Shown here in pieces: positions 6,837 to 15,912 of a stretch of 42,215 nt of DNA. Made by a program: the position numbers and the translations under genes. Under the pieces are notes generated by a model. It saw only the letters and a list, made by a program, of their open reading frames with translations. It was not told the DNA's origin and searched no databases. Source of the DNA: Bacillota bacterium (GTDB taxonomy: Bacteria > Bacillota > Clostridia > Acetivibrionales > DSM-1351); NCBI GenBank assembly GCA_023426005.1, contig JAFABO010000199.1, forward strand, positions 1 to 42,215, in the 5' to 3' direction. Numbering within the stretch: the first letter of the stretch is position 1; the number at the start of each line of letters is the position of its first letter.

Positions 6837-8387
6837 ATGTGTAACATGTACAAAGTATTAATCGTAGAAGATAATGATATTATCCGTGAGGATATTAAAC
6901 ATCTGATTGATTGGAACAAACAAGGATATAAACTTGTCACTGAGGCCAAAAACGGCGAAGAAGGACTCGCAATGTTTCACAGACATAATCCCGACATAGT
7001 TATTGCCGATATTAAGATGCCGGTCATGTCAGGGCTTGAAATGATCGACCGGATACGGAAAACCGGCTCCCGTGCAAAGTTTATTTTGCTTACCGCTTAT
7101 GAAGAATTTGAGTACGCAAAAAAGGCCCTCTATCTGGATGTCCATTCCTATGTACTAAAGCATGAGGTGGATGACGAAATTCTTTTAATTGAACTTGAAA
7201 AGCAAAAAGCGGCATTGAACAAAGAAAGGAACATGGGGAAAATCGCCAAGTCCGCGTCGCTAAAAGAATATTTGACAAAGGGTGATATTGTCAGTCAGGA
7301 AGAGGAAAGCTTTTTCAAATGGCAGGGCAGAAGTATTATCATAGTTGTTGAACTGGGGGGGATTCCCAAGGGCGGTTCGGCTGCATACAAGCGCTTAAAA
7401 GTAACAACGGAGGATATATTGTCCGGGTATGAATTTGAGTATGTGGATATAGGAGCGCAGGAGCATGTTATATTCCTGAAGGTGCCTGAGTCCTTAAGTG
7501 AAGCGCGGAGCCGGGAGTTTGTCAGGATTTTTGTAAAAAAGCAGCAGGCTGTTTTCTTGAAGGTCCTTGAGATACATACAGCCGTGGGCATAGGACCGTA
7601 TATTTTTAACCCGAATAAAATATTGGATGGATATAAACTGGTAAAAAAGATCCTCAGGCAAAAAGTTTTTTATAAGGGAGACTGTATGCTTGATATACAG
7701 GATATTCCTTTGAAGCATGAACGGGGAGAGGAAGTAAGGGAGCTGATGAAAGCTATTAAACAGAATATATCCAATCTGAACAGGGATATATTGCATAAGC
7801 AGTTTTCATTATTGTTCACGGAATTGCTGGTACAGATTAAAAGTACGGAACTTCTGGATGAGTGTGTTCGTGAACTTATTTACGCATTGGCCAATATTAA
7901 TAATCAGAATAATCTGGAAAGTCTTCATGACCGCCTGGATAATATCGTCATTTGTTCCCGAACCGGAAATGTATACCAGTTGGTTGAGCTCTACAATGAG
8001 GCTGTTGATAAATTGGAAGCGGCACTTATGCCCCAATACTCAAAAAAAATACGGGATATTATCAAGTATATACAGGAGAATTACCGGGAAGAAGTCAATC
8101 TTTCCGATTTGTCCAGGAAGCTTGATATCAGTGTGATTTACATCAGTCAATTATTTAAAAAAGAAGTTGGCATGAACTTTTCCTCATATTTAACCAAAGT
8201 GCGTATGGACAAGGCGGTGGAGCTGCTGGAAACCGGAAAGTACAAGGTTTATGAAGTGAGTGAAATGGTGGGTTATCAGACAATTCAGTATTTCAGCAAA
8301 ATGTTCAAAAAAGAGACCGGGAAAATGCCCAGTGATTTCAACCGCTCTGTTTGGAGGAATAAGGATGAAAAGAATAATGCTCTCTAG
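6837..8387 (+). CDS. YesN-type response regulator with AraC DNA-binding domain
   Basis: A 516-residue transcription regulator. An N-terminal receiver domain (about residues 4-122) has the acidic pair E11/D12, the phospho-acceptor D58 in VIADIKMP, and LLTAYEE. A middle region of about 280 residues has no motif I recognise. The C-terminal AraC domain (about 408-510) has two helix-turn-helix units (LSDLSRKLDISVIYISQLFKKE and VYEVSEMVGYQTIQYFSKMFKKE). The ATG at 6837 has AGGTGG five bases upstream; the internal ATG at 6849 is too far from it. The gene overlaps the sensor kinase gene by 23 bases. In Firmicutes this pair normally activates the adjacent sugar ABC importer, here the genes from 10212 on. 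Confidence 0.93.
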   Translation: MCNMYKVLIVEDNDIIREDIKHLIDWNKQGYKLVTEAKNGEEGLAMFHRHNPDIVIADIKMPVMSGLEMIDRIRKTGSRAKFILLTAYEEFEYAKKALYLDVHSYVLKHEVDDEILLIELEKQKAALNKERNMGKIAKSASLKEYLTKGDIVSQEEESFFKWQGRSIIIVVELGGIPKGGSAAYKRLKVTTEDILSGYEFEYVDIGAQEHVIFLKVPESLSEARSREFVRIFVKKQQAVFLKVLEIHTAVGIGPYIFNPNKILDGYKLVKKILRQKVFYKGDCMLDIQDIPLKHERGEEVRELMKAIKQNISNLNRDILHKQFSLLFTELLVQIKSTELLDECVRELIYALANINNQNNLESLHDRLDNIVICSRTGNVYQLVELYNEAVDKLEAALMPQYSKKIRDIIKYIQENYREEVNLSDLSRKLDISVIYISQLFKKEVGMNFSSYLTKVRMDKAVELLETGKYKVYEVSEMVGYQTIQYFSKMFKKETGKMPSDFNRSVWRNKDEKNNAL

Positions 8388-10098
8388 AAAAAAAACCAAA
8401 ATTTTTTCGAGGATTCTGTCGGCGGTTCTCTGTGCAATCATACTCTCTGTGGTAATGTGCAGTTTAGCCATATATTTCTACCTGGAACCGATTATTAAGC
8501 AATCCATTGTCAATAGCAACCGGGATATGGTCATTAAAATGTCCCAGCAGGTTTCAGGCAGTATTGATGAAATTATGGCCTATGCCCGCAATATTTCTTT
8601 TGATGATACCGTACAGACTTCTTGTGCCAATTACGGAATAGAAAATACGTATAATTATTACTCAATGGTTCAGGAATTGGAAAAAAAGCTGAAGGAATAT
8701 GTGATTTTACGGGATAGTATTATTTATGATATGTTTGTTACCGATTGTCACAATCAGGTTTTAGAATTGAATCAGACCTATTCCGATGTATTTAAGCAGC
8801 CTTACTATAAAGACTTTCTGGATAATGAGCAAAATGGATTTACACCGACGCACAATGTCCGGTACAACAGTTCAGGAGGCCAGTGGAAAACCATATCGTA
8901 TATTAATAACATATACAGTAAGCAGCCTTCTTATAAACATGTTGGCAAGCTTGTGGTTCTTGTCAGGTACAATGAGCTTATTGAGCCAATCGTCTTCGAT
9001 AAAAAATCCGGAATTGAGATTGAACTCCATGACAATCTGGGCAACACAATATACAGCAGCAGTACCGAAAAAAACCTTGAGCTGGAGCTAAAACAATTCG
9101 GAGCTGAAGCCAGCTTTTTTCAGAACCGCCAGAACTATTATTTTAAAGACCGGGTAGGAACGGACGGATGGTACGTGGTATACTCCATCTCAAGTCATAA
9201 GATAAGCGAATCCTTTAACAAAATCAACAAGATTATCCTTGGAATTGTGATAATTTGTCTTATAATCATGCTGTCGGTCATCAGTAAAATCGTTTCCAAT
9301 ATAGTTGTCCCCCTTGAGACGCTGATAAAGGGAATGCAGCGGGTTTCCAAGGGCAGTAGGAGCGAGCATATATCCATCAATACAGGGGATGAAATTGAAG
9401 AGGCGGCCCTGGTTTTTAATAAGATGGTAGAAGATATAGACCGGCACACTCAGGAGTTAATTACAAGTGAGAAAAAGGAGCATGAGGCACAGCTTAAAAT
9501 GCTGCTCTATCAAATAAATCCGCATTTTATTTACAATACGCTCAATTGTATTATTTGTCTTGCAAGGCGTCAAGATTACAGCAATATCATCAGGCTGACC
9601 AAAAGATTTATCATGTTATTGAGATCAATGCTGAGGGTGAATCCCCAATCGATGACCACACTGAAAAATGAAATGGAGTATATCAATAATTATGTGGGTG
9701 TTTTACAGTTCAGCTATAACAAGATCCCAAACATAGTGTGGAATGTTGAGGAAGAGCTTCTTGACATGGAATTGCCCAGAATGATCTGTTATCCCCTGGT
9801 GGAAAACAGTATTTTCCATGGGATTGTTCCATCACAGCAAAAATGCGGTGTTACGGTAAGCTGCCGCCGGACGGGAAACTGCGTTACCGTATGTGTGGAG
9901 GATAACGGACGCGGATTCTCACAGGAGGAGCTTGAACTTGTGAAGAGAAAGCTCAGAACACCTGATGACGAGGGCGGACATATAGGGCTTTCCAATGTAA
10001 ACAGCAGATTGCAGTTGATTTATGGCAGTTCCTCCTCTTTACAAATTGAAAGTGAATTTCAGAAGGGGACAAAGATTTCTTTTTCTTTTATACTTTAA
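8365..10098 (+). CDS. YesM-type sensor histidine kinase
   Basis: A 577-residue membrane kinase. A helix at about residues 14-38 and another at about 288-308 enclose an extracellular sensing region of some 250 residues. A HAMP linker follows (about 309-362, with IVVPLETLIKGMQRVSKG). The His-kinase domain has the phospho-acceptor H387 in YQINPHFIYNTLN, and the ATPase domain shows the N box (PLVENSIFHG) and G1 box (VEDNGRGFS). The frame is open from 8260, but the ATG at 8365 has GGAGGA upstream and gives the correct N-terminus. It overlaps and is coupled to the response regulator gene. It probably senses an extracellular oligosaccharide, directly or through the binding protein encoded next. Confidence 0.93.
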   Translation: MKRIMLSRKKTKIFSRILSAVLCAIILSVVMCSLAIYFYLEPIIKQSIVNSNRDMVIKMSQQVSGSIDEIMAYARNISFDDTVQTSCANYGIENTYNYYSMVQELEKKLKEYVILRDSIIYDMFVTDCHNQVLELNQTYSDVFKQPYYKDFLDNEQNGFTPTHNVRYNSSGGQWKTISYINNIYSKQPSYKHVGKLVVLVRYNELIEPIVFDKKSGIEIELHDNLGNTIYSSSTEKNLELELKQFGAEASFFQNRQNYYFKDRVGTDGWYVVYSISSHKISESFNKINKIILGIVIICLIIMLSVISKIVSNIVVPLETLIKGMQRVSKGSRSEHISINTGDEIEEAALVFNKMVEDIDRHTQELITSEKKEHEAQLKMLLYQINPHFIYNTLNCIICLARRQDYSNIIRLTKRFIMLLRSMLRVNPQSMTTLKNEMEYINNYVGVLQFSYNKIPNIVWNVEEELLDMELPRMICYPLVENSIFHGIVPSQQKCGVTVSCRRTGNCVTVCVEDNGRGFSQEELELVKRKLRTPDDEGGHIGLSNVNSRLQLIYGSSSSLQIESEFQKGTKISFSFIL

Positions 10099-10120
10099 AA
10101 ATGTATAAATTTTAATATTT

Positions 10121-10149
10121 TTGTTATGTATTTTTAAGTTCAATAATAA
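10121..10149 (+). promoter_or_regulatory. Possible promoter of the ABC importer operon
   Basis: TTGTTA (10121-10126) and TAATAA (10144-10149) are 17 bases apart in a very AT-rich gap, where chance matches are common. This is the only candidate between the kinase and the binding-protein gene. Confidence 0.35.
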
Positions 10150-10211
10150 AGTACAATGATTTTGTCGAACAGACCCGTTAAATAAACCCAAATAAATCAG
10201 GAGGAATTAAT

Positions 10212-11546
10212 ATGAAGAAAAGAACCAGAGTTTTAACACTTGCTGTTTCGTCATTATTAACATTGTCGCTTTTCAGCGGATGTGCTTCCAAGGAGCCCGT
10301 GAGTACATCACAGGGCGAGACCCCCGCTTCAGCATCTCAGGCATCGTCTGTGACACCGTCTAAAATCAATATTTGGTGTTGGGACAAAAGTGATTCACGT
10401 GCGGAAATGCACAGCAAGTTTACGGAAGAGACCGGTATTACTGTTGAATTGACAGCTGTACAGAGCAAAGATATGACTCAAAAATTGCAGACAACTTTAG
10501 CCTCCGACGGTGAAATGCCGGATATAGCCTGGCTGGAAGCGACTTTCCGCGGAAAGCTCCTTTCTTTGAACATTTGGGAAGATATTTCCAAAGCTCCTTA
10601 CAACTTTGATAAAGCAAATGTACTTGATTATCTGATTCCCTTGGAAACCTCTGAGGATGGGCAGTATGTCGGGCCGGAATGTCCGTCGGTTGCCGGTTTG
10701 GCCTATAAGCGAGAGCTGGCGAAACAATATCTTGGCACAGACGACCCTAAGGAACTTGAAAAGATGATACCTGATTGGGATTCGGTAATCAAGGTGGGAA
10801 AGGATGTCATGGCCAAATCACAGGGCAAGGTGTTCATGTTCTCAAGCCTGGGAGCAGTGGGGAACATGCTGAAAGGTCAATCCACCGAGCCTTTTATCGA
10901 GGGTGACAAGCTGAATCTGAATACTTCCATGAAGCCTATTCTTGAAAGACTGATTGAACTTAAAAAGAGTGGCATGGTTGATGTACTTGATTTTGACTCT
11001 CCGGAGGAAGGCGCCTCTTATGCAGGAAATGAGCATATTTTCTATCCGTGTGCCAACTGGTCTGTAGAGTTTACAATTAAATCCAACGATAAAGACGGCA
11101 AAAACAGATGGGGCTTTATGCTTCCTCCGGGCGGTCCATTCCCATGGGGCGGCACTGTAATGGGAGTTCCGCAGAAAGCTGTAAACAAGGAAGCTGCCGT
11201 AGAATATATTAAGTATTTCTTTGGTTCCGAAAAAGGTGCGTCCCTCCAAAGAGATTTCAAAGGTAACTTCTCTCCTTTTAAACCTCTGTATGAAAACGCT
11301 GGTTTTTACAGCGCAAAAGATGAATACTTTGCCGGGCAGGATGTTCTGCAGGCAATTGGTCAGGACATATTGCCGAATATCAAGGGAGTCCGACTTCCAA
11401 GCAAATATGACCAGGATATTAACGACGCTTACAACCTTGTAATTAAAACAATTAATGCGTCAAAGGACGGAAATGTTTCTGCTGATGAAATGATTTCCAA
11501 AATGGAGGATGATCTGGTTAACAAACAGCCCACCATCACTAAATAA
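10212..11546 (+). CDS. Sugar ABC importer, extracellular solute-binding lipoprotein
   Basis: A 444-residue family 1 solute-binding protein. The signal peptide (MKKRTRVLTLAVSSLLTL...) ends in a lipobox, LFSGC, with C24 as the lipidated cysteine, so the protein is anchored outside the cytoplasmic membrane. A Ser/Thr/Ala-rich linker follows. The mature part has typical features (INIWCWDKSDSRAEMHSKF, PDIAWLEATFRGKL, and EAAVEYIKYFF near the C-terminus). The Shine-Dalgarno is CAGGAGGA, 10199-10206. It delivers a sugar or oligosaccharide to the permeases encoded downstream; the enzymes that follow suggest a beta-mannoside-like ligand. A hairpin after the stop may keep its mRNA more abundant than that of the permeases. 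Confidence 0.93.
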   Translation: MKKRTRVLTLAVSSLLTLSLFSGCASKEPVSTSQGETPASASQASSVTPSKINIWCWDKSDSRAEMHSKFTEETGITVELTAVQSKDMTQKLQTTLASDGEMPDIAWLEATFRGKLLSLNIWEDISKAPYNFDKANVLDYLIPLETSEDGQYVGPECPSVAGLAYKRELAKQYLGTDDPKELEKMIPDWDSVIKVGKDVMAKSQGKVFMFSSLGAVGNMLKGQSTEPFIEGDKLNLNTSMKPILERLIELKKSGMVDVLDFDSPEEGASYAGNEHIFYPCANWSVEFTIKSNDKDGKNRWGFMLPPGGPFPWGGTVMGVPQKAVNKEAAVEYIKYFFGSEKGASLQRDFKGNFSPFKPLYENAGFYSAKDEYFAGQDVLQAIGQDILPNIKGVRLPSKYDQDINDAYNLVIKTINASKDGNVSADEMISKMEDDLVNKQPTITK

Positions 11547-11573
11547 CATCTGAAGCAGATATATTTGTAAATG

Positions 11574-11610
11574 ATCAAGGGGATCTGTAGTAAAATATGG
11601 ATCCCCTGAT
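11574..11610 (+). terminator. Intercistronic hairpin between binding protein and permease genes
   Basis: ATCAAGGGGATC (11574-11585) pairs with GATCCCCTGAT (11600-11610), with one bulged base and a 14-base loop. A weak TATTAT tract follows. It probably causes partial termination or protects the upstream 3' end. Confidence 0.65.
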
Positions 11611-11638
11611 TATTATCAGACTCAGTGAGGTAATAGAC

Positions 11639-12526
11639 ATGAAAAAAAAATATATTCCTTATACCATGATAGCACCGTATTTTATTCTTTACATTGCGTT
11701 CGGTTTATTTCCTATCATTTTTTCCCTGGCAATCAGTTTTACCCAGTGGGACGGTATCGGCACTGCCACTTTTATCGGACTTAAAAATTATATACGTACA
11801 TTTACACAGGATAAGTTTTTTTATCAGTCTCTGGGAAATACAACTTTGCTCCTGCTGGTAAATACGCCCATTCAAATTTCAGTGGGCTTATTAATGGCAA
11901 CTCTGCTCAAGGATTTTTTCAAAAAGACAAGAGGAGCCTTCCAATTGATAAATTTCCTGCCCTACATCACAACTCCGGTTGCCATTGGAATCATATTTCA
12001 ATTGATGTTTGACTGGAAGAGCGGCGTTGTAAACGGACTGCTGAATTTACTTGGAATTGATTCGGTATACTGGCTGGGAAATGCATGGGCCTCCCGTGGG
12101 GTGGTTGTCATAATGGAAATCTGGAAGGGTTTTGGGTACATGATGATTATGTTTCTCTCAGGACTTTCCACCATACCGGATGAGCTTTATGAATCTTCCA
12201 GGATTGATGGCGCAAAGTGGCGGCATTCCTTTGCACATATTACGATTCCGCTGCTGCGTCCAATCTTTACCTTTGTAATTGTAACAAGTGTCATTAACGG
12301 ATTCAAGTTGTTTGATGAGCCGCAGCTGCTGTTTTCCTCCACCTCCCAGCCCATCGGCGGGCCCGACCGGGCAGTTATGACGGTAGTAATGAGGTTTTAT
12401 GAAACCGCTTTTAATGGTTTTGAATTTGGATATGGGTCAGCACTGGCATATTGCCTGTTTATCATTATAGCTATCGTATCTTTCTTTTTATTCAAATTTA
12501 TCAACCGTGAGAGTGATATGGCGTGA
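11639..12526 (+). CDS. Sugar ABC importer permease (MalF/UgpA type)
   Basis: A 295-residue permease with about six membrane helices. The cytoplasmic EAA loop that contacts the ATPase is visible as DELYESSRIDGAKWRHSFAHITIP (about residues 180-205). The frame is open from 11597, but the ATG at 11639 has GTGAGGT upstream and gives the usual N-terminus (MKKKYIPYTMIAPYFILY). It forms a heterodimer with the next gene's product. No ATPase gene lies in this operon, so the transporter probably uses a shared MsmX/UgpC-type ATPase encoded elsewhere. Confidence 0.93.
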   Translation: MKKKYIPYTMIAPYFILYIAFGLFPIIFSLAISFTQWDGIGTATFIGLKNYIRTFTQDKFFYQSLGNTTLLLLVNTPIQISVGLLMATLLKDFFKKTRGAFQLINFLPYITTPVAIGIIFQLMFDWKSGVVNGLLNLLGIDSVYWLGNAWASRGVVVIMEIWKGFGYMMIMFLSGLSTIPDELYESSRIDGAKWRHSFAHITIPLLRPIFTFVIVTSVINGFKLFDEPQLLFSSTSQPIGGPDRAVMTVVMRFYETAFNGFEFGYGSALAYCLFIIIAIVSFFLFKFINRESDMA

Positions 12527-12554
12527 TACCAGAATTTTTTAAGGGGGGAGTTTT

Positions 12555-13376
12555 ATGGAAATAAAACATATAAAGCGGTTGCCGGTTTATCTGGTAGTTC
12601 TGATCTTTTCTGTTGCAGCCCTGCTTCCATTTTACATGATGATTATTATGGGAACGTATTATAGTGAAGAGCTTTACTCAGGAGTCAAGCTGCTGCCGGG
12701 GAACTACTTGCTTACAAATCTTCAAACTGTTTTAAAACAGAATTTCTTTATATTTTATAAAAACAGTTTAATTGTTTCGGTTTGCAACACTTTGGGAGGT
12801 GTATTCGTCAGCGCACTTACAGGATACGCTTTTGCAAAATACCAGTTTAAGGGGAAGAAGCCGCTGTTTGCTTTTATTGTGGCAACACTGGCAATCCCAC
12901 AACAGCTTGGCCTGATTGGATTTGTGGTTGAAATGCGTGCGCTTGGCTGGATCAATACTCTTTTGCCGCTGATTTTTTCAGGTATGGCAAGCGCATTTGG
13001 AGTATTCTGGATGACCCAGTATATATCTTCCTCAGTTCCCAATGAAATTATAGAAAGCGGAAGGATAGACGGCTGTGATGATTTCGGGATATTTTTCCGT
13101 TTGGTGATGCCAATTATACGTTCGGCCCTTATTACCATCTTTCTGCTGCTGTTCCTGTGGTCATGGAACAGCTACATGACTCCGCTGGTAACCATCAGCA
13201 ATGAGAAGTATTATACCATCCCGCTTTCCATTGCATTAATAAGCAGCGAATACCGTACTGATTATGCAGCGCGTATTCTGGCACTTGCATTATCAACAAT
13301 ACCAATTATAGGTTTGTTCTGCATTGGTTCAAAACATCTGATTCAAGGATTGATTTCCGGAAGTGTAAAAGGTTAA
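12555..13376 (+). CDS. Sugar ABC importer permease (MalG/UgpE type)
   Basis: A 273-residue partner permease with six predicted helices. The N-terminal helix is followed by a short outer loop (YYSEELYSGVKLLPGNY). The EAA loop is NEIIESGRIDGCDDFGIFFRLVMPI (about residues 160-185). A strong Shine-Dalgarno, AAGGGGGGAG (12540-12549), precedes the ATG. The gene is 28 bases after the first permease gene and 19 bases before the first GH2 start, which supports one transcript from importer to enzymes. Confidence 0.93.
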   Translation: MEIKHIKRLPVYLVVLIFSVAALLPFYMMIIMGTYYSEELYSGVKLLPGNYLLTNLQTVLKQNFFIFYKNSLIVSVCNTLGGVFVSALTGYAFAKYQFKGKKPLFAFIVATLAIPQQLGLIGFVVEMRALGWINTLLPLIFSGMASAFGVFWMTQYISSSVPNEIIESGRIDGCDDFGIFFRLVMPIIRSALITIFLLLFLWSWNSYMTPLVTISNEKYYTIPLSIALISSEYRTDYAARILALALSTIPIIGLFCIGSKHLIQGLISGSVKG

Positions 13377-13395
13377 AAGGATGGTTGGTGAAAAT

Positions 13396-15837
13396 ATGAA
13401 ACAAAAGATTTTATTACATTCGGGCTGGACACTGAAGGATGCTGAAAATAGATACCCTGTGCTTGATATTCCTCAAATGCCTGTGCAGGTGCATGATATC
13501 CTTTTCAGCCACGGAATTATAAACGATGAGTATCAATATGGCAATACCACCGGCTGCCGCTGGGTATCCGGGCAAAAGTGGATTTATCAGACCTCCTTTG
13601 AGTGCCCTGTCTGGGAAAAAGAAATACGGATACGGTTTGGAGGCCTTGACACACTGGCTGAAATTTTTTTAAATGGTGTATCAATAGGAAAACATTCGGA
13701 CAGTTATCTGCCTGCCGGGTTTGATGTTAAAGACATCGTACGCCCGGGGCAAAAGAATGAGCTTGAAGTTGTTTTTAGTCCGGTAACCGAGCTGCTTGAG
13801 CAGCTTGATGGAGAAATACTCAGAAAGGGCACTCCCTCCGGGGCTGAAGCCAGCAGGTACATCCGCAAGAGCTTCCATGATTTCACGGGATATCTGGGGG
13901 CCAAGCCGGACTTTTTGAAAGTGGGGATATTTGACGAGGTAGTGCTTGAGCTGATTGATGAAGCTGAACTTATTGACTTTGACATTGATTATTCATTGAA
14001 CGATACATTAAACCGCGCAGATGTCCGAGTTTCTGCGCTGACTGCCGGAGATCTTAGAGGAAAGCGCTTGGGGCTTGCCGTTTCATGTCCGGACGGGACG
14101 GAATCGGAATATAGCTTTTCTGTGGAAGAGGCTCTGGACATACTGGTGCAGCACCCCATGCTCTGGTGGCCCCGGGGTTACGGCCGGCAGGATTTGTACT
14201 GCTTCAGCCTGAGCCTGTATTCGGAGGACGGGCGGCTTCTGGATAAAAAAGCAAAACAGATAGGTTTCCGGAAGATTGAAATGGTGGAATGTCTTGATTT
14301 TACAATCAACAAACGCCAGATAAAACTGTGGGGCGGCAACCTCACTCCGGTTGACGGACGCACTGCCTGTGAAGATCCCGAAAGAGTGAAAGAAATCGTG
14401 CAGCTGGCTTTTGACTGTAATATGAATACACTCAGGGTTTGGGGAGAAGGGGACAGATTTGGTGATTTATTATATGAGCTGGCCGATCAGATGGGTATCC
14501 TTCTTTGGCAGGAATTTTTCTGCGGTCACGCGCAGTATCCGCCTGAAAAATCTGTTTGGGATTTGATATTAGAGGAAGCGGAATATCAGATAAAGCGCCT
14601 GCGGCATCATCCCTCTTTACTTCTGTGGTGCGGCGGAAATGAATGCTTTATGAGCAGGGATTTTGCAAAGCCCGGTGAAGAGTATGGAGCGGCGCAGCTT
14701 TTTGAATACCATTTAAAAAATCTTTGTGCACGGCTTGATCCCGGGAGATATTATCACGTTAATTCCCCCTTCGGCGGCCCATACACAAACAGTCCGGATT
14801 TTGGGGATACCCACAGCTATACCAATTCCTGGTACGTGCCGGGCGGAGAAATACCCAAGTTTGTAAGTGAAAATCTCCGCGTTTCACTTCCGCCGGTCAG
14901 GAGCCTGAAACGTTATTTAAAGACCGATGAACTGCCCCAGCCGGTTCCTTTTACACATGGGAGCCTGCCATGGCCTGAAGAATTCGAGAAAGTGACTTCC
15001 GCAGAGTCCTTCAAAAAGATTCCTCCTGTTGAGCAGTTCTATGATGCTGTCAATCCCGAGCAAATGGTCTACCGGTTTGGCACGGCCGCCGGCAGCTACA
15101 TGAAGGAGTCGGTGGAGAGATACCGCAGGGGCAAACCCATTTCGGCCCCCTTTGCGCATCGCAGCTGCAAAGGACATCTCATATGGAAACTGAACACAAC
15201 ACTTCCGCATATATACAGCTCAATACTTGACTATTATCTTGAGCCCGGAATTCCCTATTATTACTTGAAACGTGCCTATGAACCACTGCTGGTTTCCATA
15301 GAGGTTGCGGACCACATCAATATCTGGATTGTCAATGATACTGCAAAAGAAGTACGGGGCACGCATACAGCCGATTTGTTTGATATGAGGGGGAATAGGG
15401 TTTGCTGTTCCCTTGACCGTCCGTTCTACGTGGGTGCGGGTGAGTCTGTTCCGGTAACTGCCCTGGATGAATTTGGACAGTTTACCCGGGATAAGCTTTT
15501 GCGGGCCTGCCTGAAGGATAGTGAAGGAAATGTTATTGCGGAGGCAAACAATTTCGCGGATATCGAGCGCCATTTGGTTTTTCCCGATGCACGGCTCTCA
15601 CTGTCCTGCAAGGATAATATACTTTCGGTTTCTACCGACAGATTTGCCCGTTCCGTTGAACTCCTGGGTTCTGATGATGGGGATGAATTTGGGTGGAGGT
15701 TTGAGGATAATTACTTTGACCTGTTCCCGGGTGAAGTGAAGCGGGTCCGGATTGGAGGCTGCCATTCAAAAGGGATTGTTACAGCAAAAGCGGCGTATTC
15801 CCCGCATATTTCACAGGTTTTATTTAAAAGTATTTAA
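13396..15837 (+). CDS. GH2 beta-mannosidase-like enzyme, copy 1
   Basis: An 813-residue glycoside hydrolase family 2 protein with the beta-mannosidase domain order: N-terminal sugar-binding domain, immunoglobulin-like domain (ending near the LWWPRGYG motif), TIM barrel, and C-terminal beta domains. The predicted acid/base is E416 in LLWCGGNE, and the predicted nucleophile is E492 in FVSENLR. No signal peptide is present, so it acts in the cytoplasm on imported oligosaccharides by a retaining mechanism. I chose the ATG at 13396 over 13381 because GGTGA lies upstream and the two paralogues start at the equivalent place (MKxx...W.LK). The loop after the nucleophile differs from the SEFGFQ found in ordinary beta-mannosidases, so the exact sugar specificity is uncertain. 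Confidence 0.88.
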   Translation: MKQKILLHSGWTLKDAENRYPVLDIPQMPVQVHDILFSHGIINDEYQYGNTTGCRWVSGQKWIYQTSFECPVWEKEIRIRFGGLDTLAEIFLNGVSIGKHSDSYLPAGFDVKDIVRPGQKNELEVVFSPVTELLEQLDGEILRKGTPSGAEASRYIRKSFHDFTGYLGAKPDFLKVGIFDEVVLELIDEAELIDFDIDYSLNDTLNRADVRVSALTAGDLRGKRLGLAVSCPDGTESEYSFSVEEALDILVQHPMLWWPRGYGRQDLYCFSLSLYSEDGRLLDKKAKQIGFRKIEMVECLDFTINKRQIKLWGGNLTPVDGRTACEDPERVKEIVQLAFDCNMNTLRVWGEGDRFGDLLYELADQMGILLWQEFFCGHAQYPPEKSVWDLILEEAEYQIKRLRHHPSLLLWCGGNECFMSRDFAKPGEEYGAAQLFEYHLKNLCARLDPGRYYHVNSPFGGPYTNSPDFGDTHSYTNSWYVPGGEIPKFVSENLRVSLPPVRSLKRYLKTDELPQPVPFTHGSLPWPEEFEKVTSAESFKKIPPVEQFYDAVNPEQMVYRFGTAAGSYMKESVERYRRGKPISAPFAHRSCKGHLIWKLNTTLPHIYSSILDYYLEPGIPYYYLKRAYEPLLVSIEVADHINIWIVNDTAKEVRGTHTADLFDMRGNRVCCSLDRPFYVGAGESVPVTALDEFGQFTRDKLLRACLKDSEGNVIAEANNFADIERHLVFPDARLSLSCKDNILSVSTDRFARSVELLGSDDGDEFGWRFEDNYFDLFPGEVKRVRIGGCHSKGIVTAKAAYSPHISQVLFKSI

Positions 15838-15912
15838 ATAAAAAATATTCATATATATGTATTTGCATTAATGTAATCATGTAACACACTATATTGAAAG
15901 GTTGGGTTAATT

